Shown: piece after piece, positions 45,607 to 54,998 of the stretch | Numbering within the stretch: the stretch's first letter is position 1 | Layout of the letters: the number at the start of each line of letters is the position of its first letter | NCBI RefSeq assembly: GCF_000826105.1 | Contig: NZ_CCYK01000007.1 | Location: forward strand, 868,001 to 932,000 | Origin: Pseudomonas massiliensis | Lineage (GTDB): Bacteria > Pseudomonadota > Gammaproteobacteria > Pseudomonadales > Pseudomonadaceae | Direction of reading: 5' to 3' | Length of the DNA: 64,000 nt | Made by a program: the position numbers and the translations under genes | Notes under the pieces: generated by a model | What the model saw: the letters and a program-made list of their open reading frames with translations, nothing else | The model's database searches: none | Told to the model about the DNA's origin: nothing

Positions 45607-47061
45607 TCAATGACGCCAGAAGGCGGGAACGCAAAGCACCAGCACGGTAATGATTTCCAGGCGGCCAAGCAGCATCCCCACGGAGAGCAACCATTTGGCC
45701 GCGTCTGGCAGAGGTTTGAAGTTGCCGGCGGGGCCAATGGTGTCTCCCAGTCCAGGCCCTACACCGGACACGGTGCTGGCGGCACCGGTCAATGCGGTCA
45801 TCCAGTCCAGCCCCATCAAGCCAAGGGCCAGGGCAATCAGGCCGATGGTCGCGCCAAAGAAGAACGAGAAGGTCAGGATCGACCGCACGATGTCCTCGTC
45901 CAGGCGGTGGCGGTTGTACTTCTGGCTGATTACCGCGCGCGGATGAATCAGCTGGTTCAGGCTGGCCTTGAGAAGGATATAGGCGACCTGGAAGCGGAAG
46001 ATCTTGATGCCCCCGGCGGTGGAGCCGGAGCAGCCTCCGATGAACCCCAGGTAGAAAAAGAACATCAGGGCAAAGTTGCCCCAGAGGCTGTAGTCGCCCA
46101 GAGCGAAGCCAGTGGTGGTTACCACCGAGGTCACGTTGAAGGCCACATGGCGCAGGGCTTCATACCAAGGCAGCCCCGTGCCCAGCCAGTACCAGCTGCC
46201 CATGACCAGCCAGCACAGCAAAAGCAGGCCGAGGAAGCCTCGCACTTGGGCATCCCCGAACAACGCCCGCAGGTTTCCGCGCGCGGCCGCCACATAGAGG
46301 GTAAAGGGGAGGCTGCCCAGGATCATCAAGACAATGGCCACCCAATGCACCGCCGGCTGTTGCCATTTGGCCAGGGACAGGTCCGACGTGGAGAAGCCGC
46401 CGGTGGAAATGGCCGACATGGCGTGGTTGACAGCGTCAAAGGCGTTCATGCCGGCCAGCCATAGCGCCAGGGTGCCCGCGGCTGTGATACCCACATACAC
46501 CAGCACAATGGACTTGGCGACCATATGGGAACGTGGCATGAGTTTTTCTGAGCGGTCGGAGGATTCTGTCTGGAACAGGCGCATGCCCCCGATACGCAGC
46601 AGCGGGAGGATCGCCACGGCCATGGCGATGAAGCCGATGCCGCCAAGCCAGTGCAGGAGCGAGCGCCACATCAGCAGGCCTGGGGAAAGGGTGTCCAGGC
46701 CACTGAGCACCGTAGAGCCCGTGGCGGTAATGCCGGACATGCTTTCGAAAAACGCGTCCGTGTAGCTGATGTCCGCACTGAAGCGCAGGGGCAGGGCGGC
46801 GAACACCGCCACGACCACCCAGCTGCTGACGGTGAGCAGGTACATGTCCCGGGGCCGCAGGTTGCTCTGTTCCGGTCGGCCGCGGATAACCAGGGCCAGC
46901 CCGCACAGGAAGGTGAGCAGGCTGGCCCAAAGGAAGCCCTGGAGGTCGTCGGTGCGCTGGAACAGCACCAGGGTCGCCATGGGCACCGCCATGCTCACTG
47001 CCAAAGTGATCAGAAAGATGCCGATGATGAAACCAATGACTCGAAGGGTCGACAGGGACAT
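45607..47061 (-). CDS. trkH: Trk potassium uptake system, channel subunit
   Basis: TrkH forms the membrane K+ pathway gated by TrkA. 484 residues, about ten spans with four pore-loop repeats. Selectivity segments are recognisable: SGITATGSTVLSGLD, MSAISTGGFSTSDLSL, TSVVTTTGFALGDYS and GAASTVSGVGPGLGD. ATG 47061 (MSLSTLRVIGFI) is used; a GTG ten codons upstream is possible. The DUF962 gene follows about 60 bases downstream on the same strand. Confidence 0.94.
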   Translation of the reverse strand: MSLSTLRVIGFIIGIFLITLAVSMAVPMATLVLFQRTDDLQGFLWASLLTFLCGLALVIRGRPEQSNLRPRDMYLLTVSSWVVVAVFAALPLRFSADISYTDAFFESMSGITATGSTVLSGLDTLSPGLLMWRSLLHWLGGIGFIAMAVAILPLLRIGGMRLFQTESSDRSEKLMPRSHMVAKSIVLVYVGITAAGTLALWLAGMNAFDAVNHAMSAISTGGFSTSDLSLAKWQQPAVHWVAIVLMILGSLPFTLYVAAARGNLRALFGDAQVRGFLGLLLLCWLVMGSWYWLGTGLPWYEALRHVAFNVTSVVTTTGFALGDYSLWGNFALMFFFYLGFIGGCSGSTAGGIKIFRFQVAYILLKASLNQLIHPRAVISQKYNRHRLDEDIVRSILTFSFFFGATIGLIALALGLMGLDWMTALTGAASTVSGVGPGLGDTIGPAGNFKPLPDAAKWLLSVGMLLGRLEIITVLVLCVPAFWRH

Positions 47062-47156
47062 GGCGCCCACGCTGGCAGAAAGAAGCCGCACATTTTACCT
47101 GCGGGGTCAGGGGTGTAAACGCTAGACTGGGGCCATCATAGCGATGGGAGTGAACG

Positions 47157-47723
47157 ATGGAAGCGCTGCAAGCCCTGTTGGAACGCGTTTCGGTGAGCCG
47201 CCTGGTCGACCCGGCGCCCACGGACGAGCAACGTCGGCTGATGTTCGAGGCCGCCTTGCGGGCGCCGGACCATGGGCAGTTGCGGCCGTGGCGTTTCCTG
47301 ACGGTGGAAGGAGATGCCCGCCTGGCCTTGGGTGACCTGCTTGCCGAGGCTGCGGCGGTCACGGGCGGCGAGGGCAGGGAAGCGGCCATTGAGAAGGCGC
47401 GCAAAGGTCCTTTGCGCGCGCCCTTGGTGGTGGTTGCCGTGGCCTCGGTCACGCCGCGTCCGAAAGTGCCTGCCTCTGAACAGGTACTCACTGCCGGCTG
47501 CGCGGTCCATGCGCTCTTGCTGGCCGCCTATGCCCAGGGCGTAGGGGCCATGTGGCGCACCGGGGAATTGTCCTTCGCGCCCTCGGTCGCCGCGGGGCTG
47601 GGCCTGGCGGCCAATGAACAGATCATAGGCTTCATCTACCTGGGTACCCCGGCACAGGAGGTACGCCCGGCCCCCGGCGCTTCGGCCGACGCTTTCGTCA
47701 GCACCTGGACGGGGCGTGGCTGA
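47157..47723 (+). CDS. YdjA-like nitroreductase family protein
   Basis: 188 residues, FMN-dependent nitroreductase fold. It has SRLVDPAPTDEQRRLMFEAA, APDHGQLRPWRF (FMN contact), and the C-terminal GLAANEQIIGFIYLGTPAQE. Single-domain YdjA type; substrate unknown. ATG 47157 follows GATGGGAGTGAACG. Its stop codon lies in the first unit of the 77-bp repeat array. Confidence 0.88.
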   Translation: MEALQALLERVSVSRLVDPAPTDEQRRLMFEAALRAPDHGQLRPWRFLTVEGDARLALGDLLAEAAAVTGGEGREAAIEKARKGPLRAPLVVVAVASVTPRPKVPASEQVLTAGCAVHALLLAAYAQGVGAMWRTGELSFAPSVAAGLGLAANEQIIGFIYLGTPAQEVRPAPGASADAFVSTWTGRG

Positions 47724-48090
47724 GGCGGGTTCGCTTGCTTCGCAAGCTCCCACCGGTGGGACCCAGCGAAGCTGGGGAATGGGGTGATCCGCGTAGCTGA
47801 GGCGGGTTCGCTTGCTTCGCGAGCTCCCACCGGTGGGACCCAGCGAAGCTGGGGAATGGGGTGATCCGCGTAGCTGAGGCGGGTTCGCTCGCTTCGCAAG
47901 CTCCCCCCGGTGGGACCCAGCGAAGCTGGGGAATGGGATGAGCCGCGTGGCTGAGGCGAGTTCGCTTGCTTCGCAAGCTCCCACCGGTGGGACCCAGCGA
48001 AGCTGGGGAATGGGGTGATCCGCGTGGCTGAGGCGGGTTCGCTTGCTTCGCAAGCTCCTACCAATGGGACCCAGCGAAGCTGGGGAATGC
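47719..48090. repeat. Five tandem copies of an exactly 77-bp palindromic repeat
   Basis: Units begin (GCTGAGGCG) at 47719, 47796, 47873, 47950 and 48027, always 77 bases apart; the fifth is cut short after GGGGAATG. Each unit holds three inverted repeats: GCTTGC-TTC-GCAAGC, the palindrome CCCACCGGTGGG, and CCCAGC-GAA-GCTGGG. Copies differ at only a few bases; unit 4 has GATGAGCC in place of GGTGATCC at its left junction. The array fills the gap between convergent genes (nitroreductase + and sensor kinase -). It resembles a REP/BIME-type cluster; it is not a CRISPR. Confidence 0.9.
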
Positions 48091-48114
48091 GGACACCTTG
48101 TGCTGAAAGGTCCC

Positions 48115-49449
48115 TCAGGCCGCCGAGGGCGGGTCCAGGGGGAGCTCCAGCCGCGCTACGAATCCGCCATCAGGGTGGTTGCCCAGCACCAGGCTGCCGC
48201 CATGGCGCTCCGCGGCGCGGCGAGCGATGGCCAGGCCGAGGCCATGGCCCTGGGCCGTCTGGCCAGGAGCGCGGTAGAAGGGCTCGCCCAATTGCGCCAG
48301 GTGCTCCTCGGCGCAGCCGGGGCCGTGGTCGCGTACACAGATGGTAACGCCCGAGTCGCTCGGGACGGCGGTCAGCTCGATCGGGGCACCGACCGGGTTG
48401 AACCGCAGGGCATTGCGTAGCAGGTTGTCCGTGGCCCGCTCGAGCAGGGTTGGCCAGCCTCGTAGCGCCAGATGAGGTGAAACCCGGACGTCTACCGCCT
48501 GTTCCGGGGCGCTGAGCCGCGCGTCCCGGGCAATCCCGGCCAGCAAGGGTTCAAGCGGCACGGCTTCGGCGCTGACCTGCTCGGCGTCTACCCTGGCCAG
48601 CTCGAGAATCTCGCTGATCAGCGCTTCCAGGCGATCGCATTCCAGTGTCAGCCGAGGCCATAGGCGCTCGCGCTCAGCCGGCTCGGCGCGTTCGGCCAGG
48701 GCCAGGGCAATGCGCAGGCGCGCCAAGGGCGAGCGCAGTTCATGAGAGACGTCGCGCAATAATTGCCGCTGGCTGCCAATCAGGCTTTGCAAGCGCGCGC
48801 CCATGCGATTGAAGTCAGTGGCCAGTACCCCGAACTCATCGCGGCGGGCTGCCAGCCGCGCCAGGCTGTGCTGCTGGTAGGCGGCCTGGCCCAGGTCATG
48901 GACCGCGCCGCGCAGGCGCTGCAAGGGTCGGGTAATGGAGAGGGTCACCAGCAGACTGAAAAGGGTCAGCACTACCAGGGCGATGGCCAGCGCGCCCAGT
49001 GGCCAGAACAGGCTCTGGCGATGCCAGGCGTCGACTTCCGGGTGCGGAATACGGTAGATGAACAGGTAGGTGTCGCCGGTCTTGGGGCTGGTGTATTCGG
49101 TCGTCAGGCGGCGCCATGGCAGCCGGCGATCCTCCTCGGTCTGGCGTGCCTCGAAGGCCAGGGCGCGACGCGGGACGGTGCCCGGCACCACGGCTTCGCC
49201 CGCTTCGTTCAGCACCTGGGTATCCACATGGTAGCGGCGCTTGTGTTCCTCGAGCAGGGTTTCGGCCGCGTCTGCGCCATCCTGTTCATAGCGCTCGGTC
49301 CATTTCTGCGAAAAGTGCTTGAGCGCCGGATGACGGCTCAGGATCCAGGTGTCCTGGTTCAACACATGGCCCATGAGAACGGAGAGGCCTGCGACCAGGG
49401 TAATCGCCAGCCAGAAACTGGCCAGGATCCTCCAGAACAATGAACGCAA
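48115..49449 (-). CDS. Sensor histidine kinase, CpxA-like
   Basis: 444 residues. Two membrane spans (about 9-29 and 160-185) flank a periplasmic sensor domain. Then come HAMP (RPLQRLRGAVHDLGQ), the phospho-acceptor His236 in RDVSHELRSPLARLR and the HATPase motifs (NLLRNALRFNP, VRDHGPGCAEEHL, GHGLGLAIARRAAERHGG). TTG 49449 is chosen: GGAGAGG lies eight bases before it and it gives MRSLFWRILASFWL. It is encoded with a Spy/CpxP-like protein and a response regulator, so envelope stress is the likely signal. Confidence 0.9.
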   Translation of the reverse strand: MRSLFWRILASFWLAITLVAGLSVLMGHVLNQDTWILSRHPALKHFSQKWTERYEQDGADAAETLLEEHKRRYHVDTQVLNEAGEAVVPGTVPRRALAFEARQTEEDRRLPWRRLTTEYTSPKTGDTYLFIYRIPHPEVDAWHRQSLFWPLGALAIALVVLTLFSLLVTLSITRPLQRLRGAVHDLGQAAYQQHSLARLAARRDEFGVLATDFNRMGARLQSLIGSQRQLLRDVSHELRSPLARLRIALALAERAEPAERERLWPRLTLECDRLEALISEILELARVDAEQVSAEAVPLEPLLAGIARDARLSAPEQAVDVRVSPHLALRGWPTLLERATDNLLRNALRFNPVGAPIELTAVPSDSGVTICVRDHGPGCAEEHLAQLGEPFYRAPGQTAQGHGLGLAIARRAAERHGGSLVLGNHPDGGFVARLELPLDPPSAA

Positions 49450-49534
49450 CGAAAGCACCTCTCCAGGCAAATGGCAAAGCCCGGCCAAGAACCGACCGGG
49501 CAATCAGGGGGCTACAGGTTACCCAACTGCAGGG

Positions 49535-49978
49535 TTATTGGGCCTTCTTTTCCTTCTGCGCTTTCCAGGCCATGAACTCGGCCCATTCGGCGCGGCGCTC
49601 GTCCTGCTTCTTGACGATGTCGTCGAACTGCTTCTGCTGATCGGGCGTCAGCAGGGCACGGATGTCTGCGCGGCTCTTGGCTTCACTGGTGGCCAGGGCG
49701 TCATGCATGGCTTTCTTTTCCGCTTCCGGCAGTTTTGCCAGGTAGCTTTCGGTGATCTTGTGCCGTTGCTGCATCTGCTCGCCCATCAGCCGGCCAACCT
49801 GACGGCGCTGGTCGCGGTTCAGGTCCAGGGACTCGAGCATGCCGGGGCCGCGGTGGTGCATCATGGCCGGGCCCTGGAAAGGCGGCTCGTCGGGACCATG
49901 GGCCGGGCCCTGGGGCGCGGCCATCGCCAAGGTCGGCAGGGTGGCCGCGAACAGCAGGGCGGTGAGGGTCTTGCGCAT
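49535..49978 (-). CDS. Spy/CpxP-like periplasmic protein
   Basis: 147 residues with signal peptide MRKTLTALLFAATLPTLAMA. Two LTxxQ-type motifs (LDLNRDQRRQV and LLTPDQQKQFD) and a highly charged helical body (KITESYLAKLPEAEKKAM) are typical of Spy/CpxP chaperone-like regulators. It lies between the response regulator and the sensor kinase, suggesting feedback on the kinase. ATG 49978 follows GGAGATCCACC. Confidence 0.87.
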   Translation of the reverse strand: MRKTLTALLFAATLPTLAMAAPQGPAHGPDEPPFQGPAMMHHRGPGMLESLDLNRDQRRQVGRLMGEQMQQRHKITESYLAKLPEAEKKAMHDALATSEAKSRADIRALLTPDQQKQFDDIVKKQDERRAEWAEFMAWKAQKEKKAQ

Positions 49979-50089
49979 GGTGGATCTCCTTGTCTGATCG
50001 CCGGTCGTTTACCGGATGAGTTCAGTCTACGGAGGGCAGCGTCAGGCGCGGTCAGGCGAGAGTAAAGACTTGGTAAACCCAGGCTCGTG

Positions 50090-50767
50090 TCAGGCGGAGT
50101 AATAGTAACCGCGGCTACGCAGGGCGACGATCCGTGGCCGGCCGTCAGGGTGAGGGCCAATCTTCTTGCGCAGGTTGCTCACATGCATGTCCAGGCTGCG
50201 GTCGTACAGGGTCAGCTTGCGCCCCAGGGCCAACTGCGCAAGCTCCTGCTTGTCCAGGGGCTCGCCGGGCTGTCTAAGCAAGGCCTCGAGGATACGGCTT
50301 TCCGAAAGCGTCAGGGAGATGTCATGGCTGTCCACGCTGACCACTCCGCGCACCGGGCTGAAGTTCAGGTCGCCTATCTCCATCTGGGTGGCGCTGGCCG
50401 CAGGGTGGCTGCGCCGCAGCACTGCCCGCAAGCGCGCCGTGAGTTCCCGAGGGTCGCAGGGCTTGGCCAGGTAATCATCCGCGCCCAGCTCCAGGCCAAG
50501 GATGCGGTCCAGCGGTTCGCCCCTGGCTGAAAGCATGACTACCGGCAGCTCGGCATGCTCGCTACGCAATTGCTTGAGCAGTTCCAGGCCGCTGCCGTCG
50601 GGCAGCATCACATCCAGCACCACGGCTGCCGGAGCGGCCTCGGCCAGCGCCTTGCGGGCGCTCTGGCCATCATGGCAGGCGCGTACCTGGAAGCCCTCGT
50701 GGACGAGCCAACTGCTCAGCAGCTCGCACAGCTCCACGTCGTCGTCTATCAGCAGCAGCTCGCTCAT
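50090..50767 (-). CDS. Response regulator, OmpR/CpxR family
   Basis: 225 residues. Receiver domain with the acidic pocket IDDD (8-10), phospho-acceptor Asp52 (VVLDVMLPDGSG) and lysine in YLAKPCD. C-terminal winged helix with LTLSESRILEALLRQPGEPL and the YDRSLDMHVSNLRKKIG recognition helix. Partner of the sensor kinase encoded just downstream. The gap to the CpxP-like gene (111 bases) probably holds the latter's promoter. Confidence 0.93.
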   Translation of the reverse strand: MSELLLIDDDVELCELLSSWLVHEGFQVRACHDGQSARKALAEAAPAAVVLDVMLPDGSGLELLKQLRSEHAELPVVMLSARGEPLDRILGLELGADDYLAKPCDPRELTARLRAVLRRSHPAASATQMEIGDLNFSPVRGVVSVDSHDISLTLSESRILEALLRQPGEPLDKQELAQLALGRKLTLYDRSLDMHVSNLRKKIGPHPDGRPRIVALRSRGYYYSA

Positions 50768-50773
50768 GGTCGA

Positions 50774-51079
50774 TCAGGCGCTTGGGAAGACTTGCTTGAA
50801 CGGCTTCACCACCACTTGGGTATAGACCCCCGCGGCGCGATAGGGATCGGCCTCGGCCCAGCCGGTAGCGGCTTCAAGCGAGGCGAACTCGGCCACGATC
50901 AGGCTACCGCTGAAGCCCGCTGTGCCCGGGTCGTTGCTGTCGATGGCCGGATGAGGGCCGGCCAGTACCAGGCGGCCATCGTCCTGCAGCGCCTGCAGGC
51001 GCGCAAGGTGGGCGGGACGGGCTGCCAGACGGGCCGCCAGGGAACCCTCGGCGTCAGTGGCGATGATTGCGTAGAGCAT
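50774..51079 (-). CDS. YciI family protein
   Basis: 101 residues, ferredoxin-like fold. It has [24 protein letters not shown] (the conserved histidine/aspartate region) and [23 protein letters not shown], both YciI hallmarks. Biochemical role not firmly known. Six bases upstream of the response regulator and one base after the yciB stop, so part of one transcript. Confidence 0.9.
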   Translation of the reverse strand: MLYAIIATDAEGSLAARLAARPAHLARLQALQDDGRLVLAGPHPAIDSNDPGTAGFSGSLIVAEFASLEAATGWAEADPYRAAGVYTQVVVKPFKQVFPSA

Positions 51080-51080
51080 G

Positions 51081-51674
51081 TCAGTCCTCGGTCTTGGTGG
51101 TAGGCGCGGTGTCCTGCAGGTGGCGAGAGAGGTACACGCCTTGCCCGAGCAGGAAAAGCAGGGTCATGCCCAGGCTGCCGAACACCTTGAAGTCTACCCA
51201 GAAGCGTTCGAAGGTGAAGGCCACGATCAGGTTGGCCGCGCCGCACACCAGGAAGAAGACGATCCAGGCGATGTTCAGGCGTGTCCAGACCGCATCGGGC
51301 AGGTTCAGGGCGTGGCCCATGATGCGCTGTATGAGCACGCGGTCGCCGATGAAATGGCTGCCCAGGAAGGCCAGGGCGAACAGCCAGTTGACCACTGGCG
51401 CCTTCCATTTCAGGAAGGTTTCGCTATGGAAGGCCAGGGTCATGCCGCCGAACACGAGGCAGGCCAGCAAGGTGAGCCACTGGCCTTTTTCCAGCCGACG
51501 TTGACGCAGGAACATCAGCCCGTAGACGATCAGCGAACTGCCGATGAGCACCGCGGTCGCACTGAAGATACCGCCGAAATCGATGCTGTGGCCCGCCAGG
51601 TCGAGGGTGCGGGGTTCGGTTTTGTAGACGATGAAGAACAGCAGCAGCGGGATGAAGTCGATCAGTTGTTTCAC
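51081..51674 (-). CDS. yciB: Inner-membrane septation protein YciB (IspZ)
   Basis: 197 residues, about five membrane spans. [18 protein letters not shown] at the start, [14 protein letters not shown] and [15 protein letters not shown] are family signatures. It acts in the cell envelope; mutants show division and permeability defects. GTG 51674 is used because it gives the family N-terminus; the open frame extends upstream without a credible start. Divergent from the PHP gene, with about 65 bases between starts. Confidence 0.9.
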   Translation of the reverse strand: MKQLIDFIPLLLFFIVYKTEPRTLDLAGHSIDFGGIFSATAVLIGSSLIVYGLMFLRQRRLEKGQWLTLLACLVFGGMTLAFHSETFLKWKAPVVNWLFALAFLGSHFIGDRVLIQRIMGHALNLPDAVWTRLNIAWIVFFLVCGAANLIVAFTFERFWVDFKVFGSLGMTLLFLLGQGVYLSRHLQDTAPTTKTED

Positions 51675-51739
51675 AATGGCAGCCAGGCGCGGGATGTGGC
51701 GGCATAATAGCAAACCTTCTTGAACTCGAAAGCGCCGCC

Positions 51740-52609
51740 ATGAATGTTGACCTGCATTGCCACAGCACAGCCTCCGATGGCGCCCTGGCCCCGGCCAGCG
51801 TAGTGGCCCGCGCCCATGGGCAGGGGGTGCGGCTGCTGGCGCTGACCGATCACGACACCGTGGATGGCCTGGCCGAGGCACAGGACGCTGCCGAGGTACT
51901 GGGCATGGCCTGGGTCAGCGGTGTGGAAATGTCCTGTACCTGGGGTGGCGCGACCATCCATGTGCTCGGCTACGGCTTCGCCCTGGACGCACCCGCCCTG
52001 GGCGAGGCGCTGGAAGCACTGCACGCCGGGCGCTGGTTACGGGCCCAGGAGATCGACCGCAGGCTCGCCGCCAAGGGGATGCCTGGTGCCCTGGAAGGCG
52101 CCAGGGCGATCCAGGCCGCCCTGGGAGACAGCCGTAATGCGCCGGCGCGGCCGCACTTCGCGGACTTCCTGGTGCAGGCAGGGCATGTACCGGACCGAGC
52201 CACAGCATTTCGCCGCTGGCTGGGCGCGGGCAAGATCGGTGATGTGAAACAGCACTGGCCTACCCTCGAGCAAACGGTCGGCACCCTGCGCGCGGCGGGC
52301 GCCTGGGTCAGCCTGGCCCACCCGATGCACTATGATTTCAATCGGAGCAAGCGCCGTCGCCTCGTGGCCGACTATCTTCAAGCGGGAGGTCACGCGCTGG
52401 AAGTGGTCAACGGCCTGCAGGCGGACGAGCAAACAGGTACTCTGGCCATCCTGGCCCGGGAGTTCGGCCTGCTGGTCAGCGCCGGCAGCGACTTCCACGG
52501 GCCGGGCAACTGGGGTGAAATCGGCAGTTACCGTCCGGTGCCGGAAGACCTGCCACTGTTGTGGGAGCGTTTTGGTCATGACCGTTCACGCCTATCAGCA
52601 AGGATATGA
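51740..52609 (+). CDS. PHP-domain phosphatase (YciV/Rnm type)
   Basis: 289 residues. PHP metal-binding motifs [11 protein letters not shown] (near 4-14), [17 protein letters not shown] and the C-terminal GSDFHGPG. E. coli YciV/Rnm hydrolyses 3',5'-bisphosphorylated nucleosides and trims short RNAs; the same activity is inferred here. It is followed one base later by the YciO-like gene. Confidence 0.88.
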   Translation: MNVDLHCHSTASDGALAPASVVARAHGQGVRLLALTDHDTVDGLAEAQDAAEVLGMAWVSGVEMSCTWGGATIHVLGYGFALDAPALGEALEALHAGRWLRAQEIDRRLAAKGMPGALEGARAIQAALGDSRNAPARPHFADFLVQAGHVPDRATAFRRWLGAGKIGDVKQHWPTLEQTVGTLRAAGAWVSLAHPMHYDFNRSKRRRLVADYLQAGGHALEVVNGLQADEQTGTLAILAREFGLLVSAGSDFHGPGNWGEIGSYRPVPEDLPLLWERFGHDRSRLSARI

Positions 52610-52610
52610 A

Positions 52611-53240
52611 GTGAGCCAGTTTTTCCAGATTCACCCGCAATCCCCGCAGCCGCGCCTGATCAAACAGGCCGCGGATATCATCCGCGCCGGGGGCGTGGTG
52701 GTGTATCCCACCGATTCGTCCTATGCGGTGGGCTGCCGAATGGGCGAGAAATCCGCCATCGAGCGCGTGCGTCGCCTGCGTCAACTGGACGACCGGCACA
52801 ACTTCACCCTCCTGTGCAGCGACCTGTCGCAACTGGGCCTGTTCGCCAAGGTAGACACGGCGGCTTTTCGCCTGCTCAAGGCGCAGACGCCGGGGCCCTA
52901 TACCTTCCTCCTTAACGCCACGCGGGAAGTGCCGCGGCTGCTGCTGCACCCCAAGCGGCGCACCATTGGCTTGCGGGTGCCGGCCCATCCCATCGCCCAG
53001 GCACTGCTCCAGGCCCTGGGCGAGCCCTTGATGAGCGTGAGCCTGATCCTGCCCGGGGACACTGAACCCTTGAGCGACCCCTACGACATGCGCGAGCGGC
53101 TGGAACACCACGTGGACCTGATCATCGACGGCGGGCAGGGCGGCGCTGTCGCCTCCACGGTGGTGGACCTGACCGAGGCCGATCCGCAGGTGGTGCGCGT
53201 GGGCTGCGGAGACCCGGCGCCCTTCATGGCCGACGCGTGA
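52611..53240 (+). CDS. YciO/Sua5-family (threonylcarbamoyl-AMP synthase-like) protein
   Basis: 209 residues of the YrdC/Sua5 fold. GGVVVYPTDSSYAVGC, KAQTPGPYTFLLNATREVPR, RTIGLRVPAHPIAQALL and STVVDLTEADPQVVRVG match. YciO-type proteins share the fold of TsaC but are separate paralogues. GTG 52611 follows AAGGATATGAA, one base after the PHP stop. It overlaps scpA by four bases. Confidence 0.87.
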   Translation: MSQFFQIHPQSPQPRLIKQAADIIRAGGVVVYPTDSSYAVGCRMGEKSAIERVRRLRQLDDRHNFTLLCSDLSQLGLFAKVDTAAFRLLKAQTPGPYTFLLNATREVPRLLLHPKRRTIGLRVPAHPIAQALLQALGEPLMSVSLILPGDTEPLSDPYDMRERLEHHVDLIIDGGQGGAVASTVVDLTEADPQVVRVGCGDPAPFMADA

Positions 53241-54064
53241 GCGAGGCCTCTCGCGGCAGCGCGGCGCCGGCCGAGGCCGGATCCGGCGAGCAGATGCAAC
53301 TGGCACTGGTCTACGGCGCGGCCTTCACTGAGCTGCCCCAGGACCTTTATATCCCGCCGGATGCGCTGGAGGTATTCCTCGAGGCTTTCGAAGGGCCCTT
53401 GGACCTGCTCCTGTACCTGATTCGCAAGCAGAACATCGACGTGCTGGAGATTCCTGTCGCCGAGATCACTCGCCAATACATGGCGTATGTGGAATTGATG
53501 AAAAGCGTGCGCCTTGAACTCGCCGCCGAGTACCTGGTGATGGCCGCCATGCTGGCGGAGATCAAGTCACGGATGCTGCTTCCCCGCTCGACCCAGGTCG
53601 AGGAGGAAGAGGGCGATCCCCGGGCCGAGCTTATACGCCGTCTTCAGGAGTACGAGCGCTTCAAGGCCGCGGCCGAGGGTATCGATGGGCTGCCGCGGGT
53701 CGGCCGGGAGATCGTGGTGCCGCAGTTGGACGCACCCCAGGCCAAGGCGCGGCGCCTGTTGCCGGACGTGGCCCTGGAGGAAGTGTTGCTCGCCATGGCC
53801 GAGGTAATGCGGCGCAACGACCTGTTCGAAAGCCATCAGGTGACCCGCGAGGCCTTGTCTACCCGGGAGCGTATGAGCGAGGTACTGGAAAGGCTCAGGG
53901 GTGGCGGTTTCGTGCCGTTCATCGAGCTGTTCGCCCTGGACGAAGGCAAGCTTGGCGTGGTGGTCACCTTCATGGCCATCCTCGAACTTGTGAAGGAATC
54001 TTTGATCGAGCTGGTGCAAAATGAGCCCTTTGCCGCCATCCATGTCCGGATGCGCGCAGACTGA
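53237..54064 (+). CDS. scpA: Segregation and condensation protein A
   Basis: ScpA is the kleisin of the SMC-ScpAB condensin, bridging SMC heads for chromosome segregation. 275 residues. FEGPLDLLLYLIRKQNIDVLEIPV and YLVMAAMLAEIKSRMLLP are the N-terminal kleisin signature, and the C-terminal winged helix has ELVKESLIELVQNEPFAAIHV. GTG 53237 overlaps the preceding stop (GTGA). scpB follows. Confidence 0.94.
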   Translation: MSEASRGSAAPAEAGSGEQMQLALVYGAAFTELPQDLYIPPDALEVFLEAFEGPLDLLLYLIRKQNIDVLEIPVAEITRQYMAYVELMKSVRLELAAEYLVMAAMLAEIKSRMLLPRSTQVEEEEGDPRAELIRRLQEYERFKAAAEGIDGLPRVGREIVVPQLDAPQAKARRLLPDVALEEVLLAMAEVMRRNDLFESHQVTREALSTRERMSEVLERLRGGGFVPFIELFALDEGKLGVVVTFMAILELVKESLIELVQNEPFAAIHVRMRAD

Positions 54065-54083
54065 ACGCACCGACCGAGCATCC

Positions 54084-54884
54084 ATGAACCTCAACGAACC
54101 CCGCGAGCTGGCCTCCTTGCTTGAGGCCTTCCTGCTGGCTTCGGGCAAGCCCCAGAGCCTGGACAATTTCTACGCCCTGTTCGACGAGCCCGAGCGCCCT
54201 GGCCCCACGGTCTTTCGCAAGGCCCTGGAGCATTTGCGCAAGTCCTGTGACAACCGGGCCTTCGAGCTGGTGGAGGTGGCTTCCGGCTATCGCTTGCAGA
54301 TCCGCGAGCGTTACGCGCCCTGGGTCGGCCGACTGTGGGAGGAGCGGCCCCAGCGTTACTCCCGCGCGTTGCTGGAAACCCTGGCCCTGATCGCCTACCG
54401 CCAGCCCATCACCCGGGGAGAAATCGAAGACGTGCGTGGCGTGGCGGTGAACAGCAACATCGTCAAGACGCTCCTGGAACGGGAATGGGTTCGCGTGGTA
54501 GGGCACCGGGAGGTCCCGGGGCGTCCCGCCATGTTCGCTACCACCAAGGCGTTTCTGGATCATTTCAACCTCAAGAGCCTGGACGAACTGCCGCCCCTGG
54601 CCGACCTGCGAGAGCTGGAGCCCCAGGCGCCGCTGGACGACGACGAGATACCGGTGCCGGCACACCTGCAGGCCCTGGCCGATGCCAGCGCCATGGAAGA
54701 GGGCGCCGAGCCCGCCCCGCCGGCCGAGGAAACGAGCTTCCGCAGCCTGCTGCTGGAGCTCGACAGCATGGAGGCGGGGCTCAAGACCGACTTCGACGAC
54801 CTGCGCGAGGACTCGCAGGCCCAGGGCGAGGCGGCGGACGTCGACGAAAACGGCGCCCACACCGCTCCGGACATCGGCCGCTGA
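54084..54884 (+). CDS. scpB: Segregation and condensation protein B
   Basis: 266 residues, two winged-helix domains (LASLLEAFLLASGKPQSLDNF and YSRALLETLALIAYRQPITRGEIEDVRGV). It binds ScpA in condensin. The acidic Ala-rich tail beyond residue 190 is common in Pseudomonas. ATG 54084 (MNLNEPRELA) is preferred; an earlier in-frame ATG at 54021 lies inside scpA. Followed by rluB, the standard order. Confidence 0.93.
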   Translation: MNLNEPRELASLLEAFLLASGKPQSLDNFYALFDEPERPGPTVFRKALEHLRKSCDNRAFELVEVASGYRLQIRERYAPWVGRLWEERPQRYSRALLETLALIAYRQPITRGEIEDVRGVAVNSNIVKTLLEREWVRVVGHREVPGRPAMFATTKAFLDHFNLKSLDELPPLADLRELEPQAPLDDDEIPVPAHLQALADASAMEEGAEPAPPAEETSFRSLLLELDSMEAGLKTDFDDLREDSQAQGEAADVDENGAHTAPDIGR

Positions 54885-54998
54885 TACGCCGGTCGAATAC
54901 TTCATCCGGGCCCCGTGCGTGCGGGGCTCAATACGCGTATGATGCGCGCCCCTTCGGCGAAAGCCGCCGTGTCGTCAACCCACCGGGAGGTGCCAACC

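Noticed and set aside
45592..46464. 290-codon plus-strand frame inside trkH
   Set aside because: Antisense to recognisable transporter pore repeats; Gln/His/Gly-rich shadow.
47136..48064. Minus-strand ORFs encoding repeats of SFAGSHRWELAKQANPPQ type
   Set aside because: They are translations of the 77-bp DNA repeat; the DNA period (not a multiple of three) puts the peptides in changing frames, so this is not a repeat protein.
47719..48090. CRISPR array
   Set aside because: The units are contiguous and the whole 77 bases repeat; there are no unique spacers and no cas genes.
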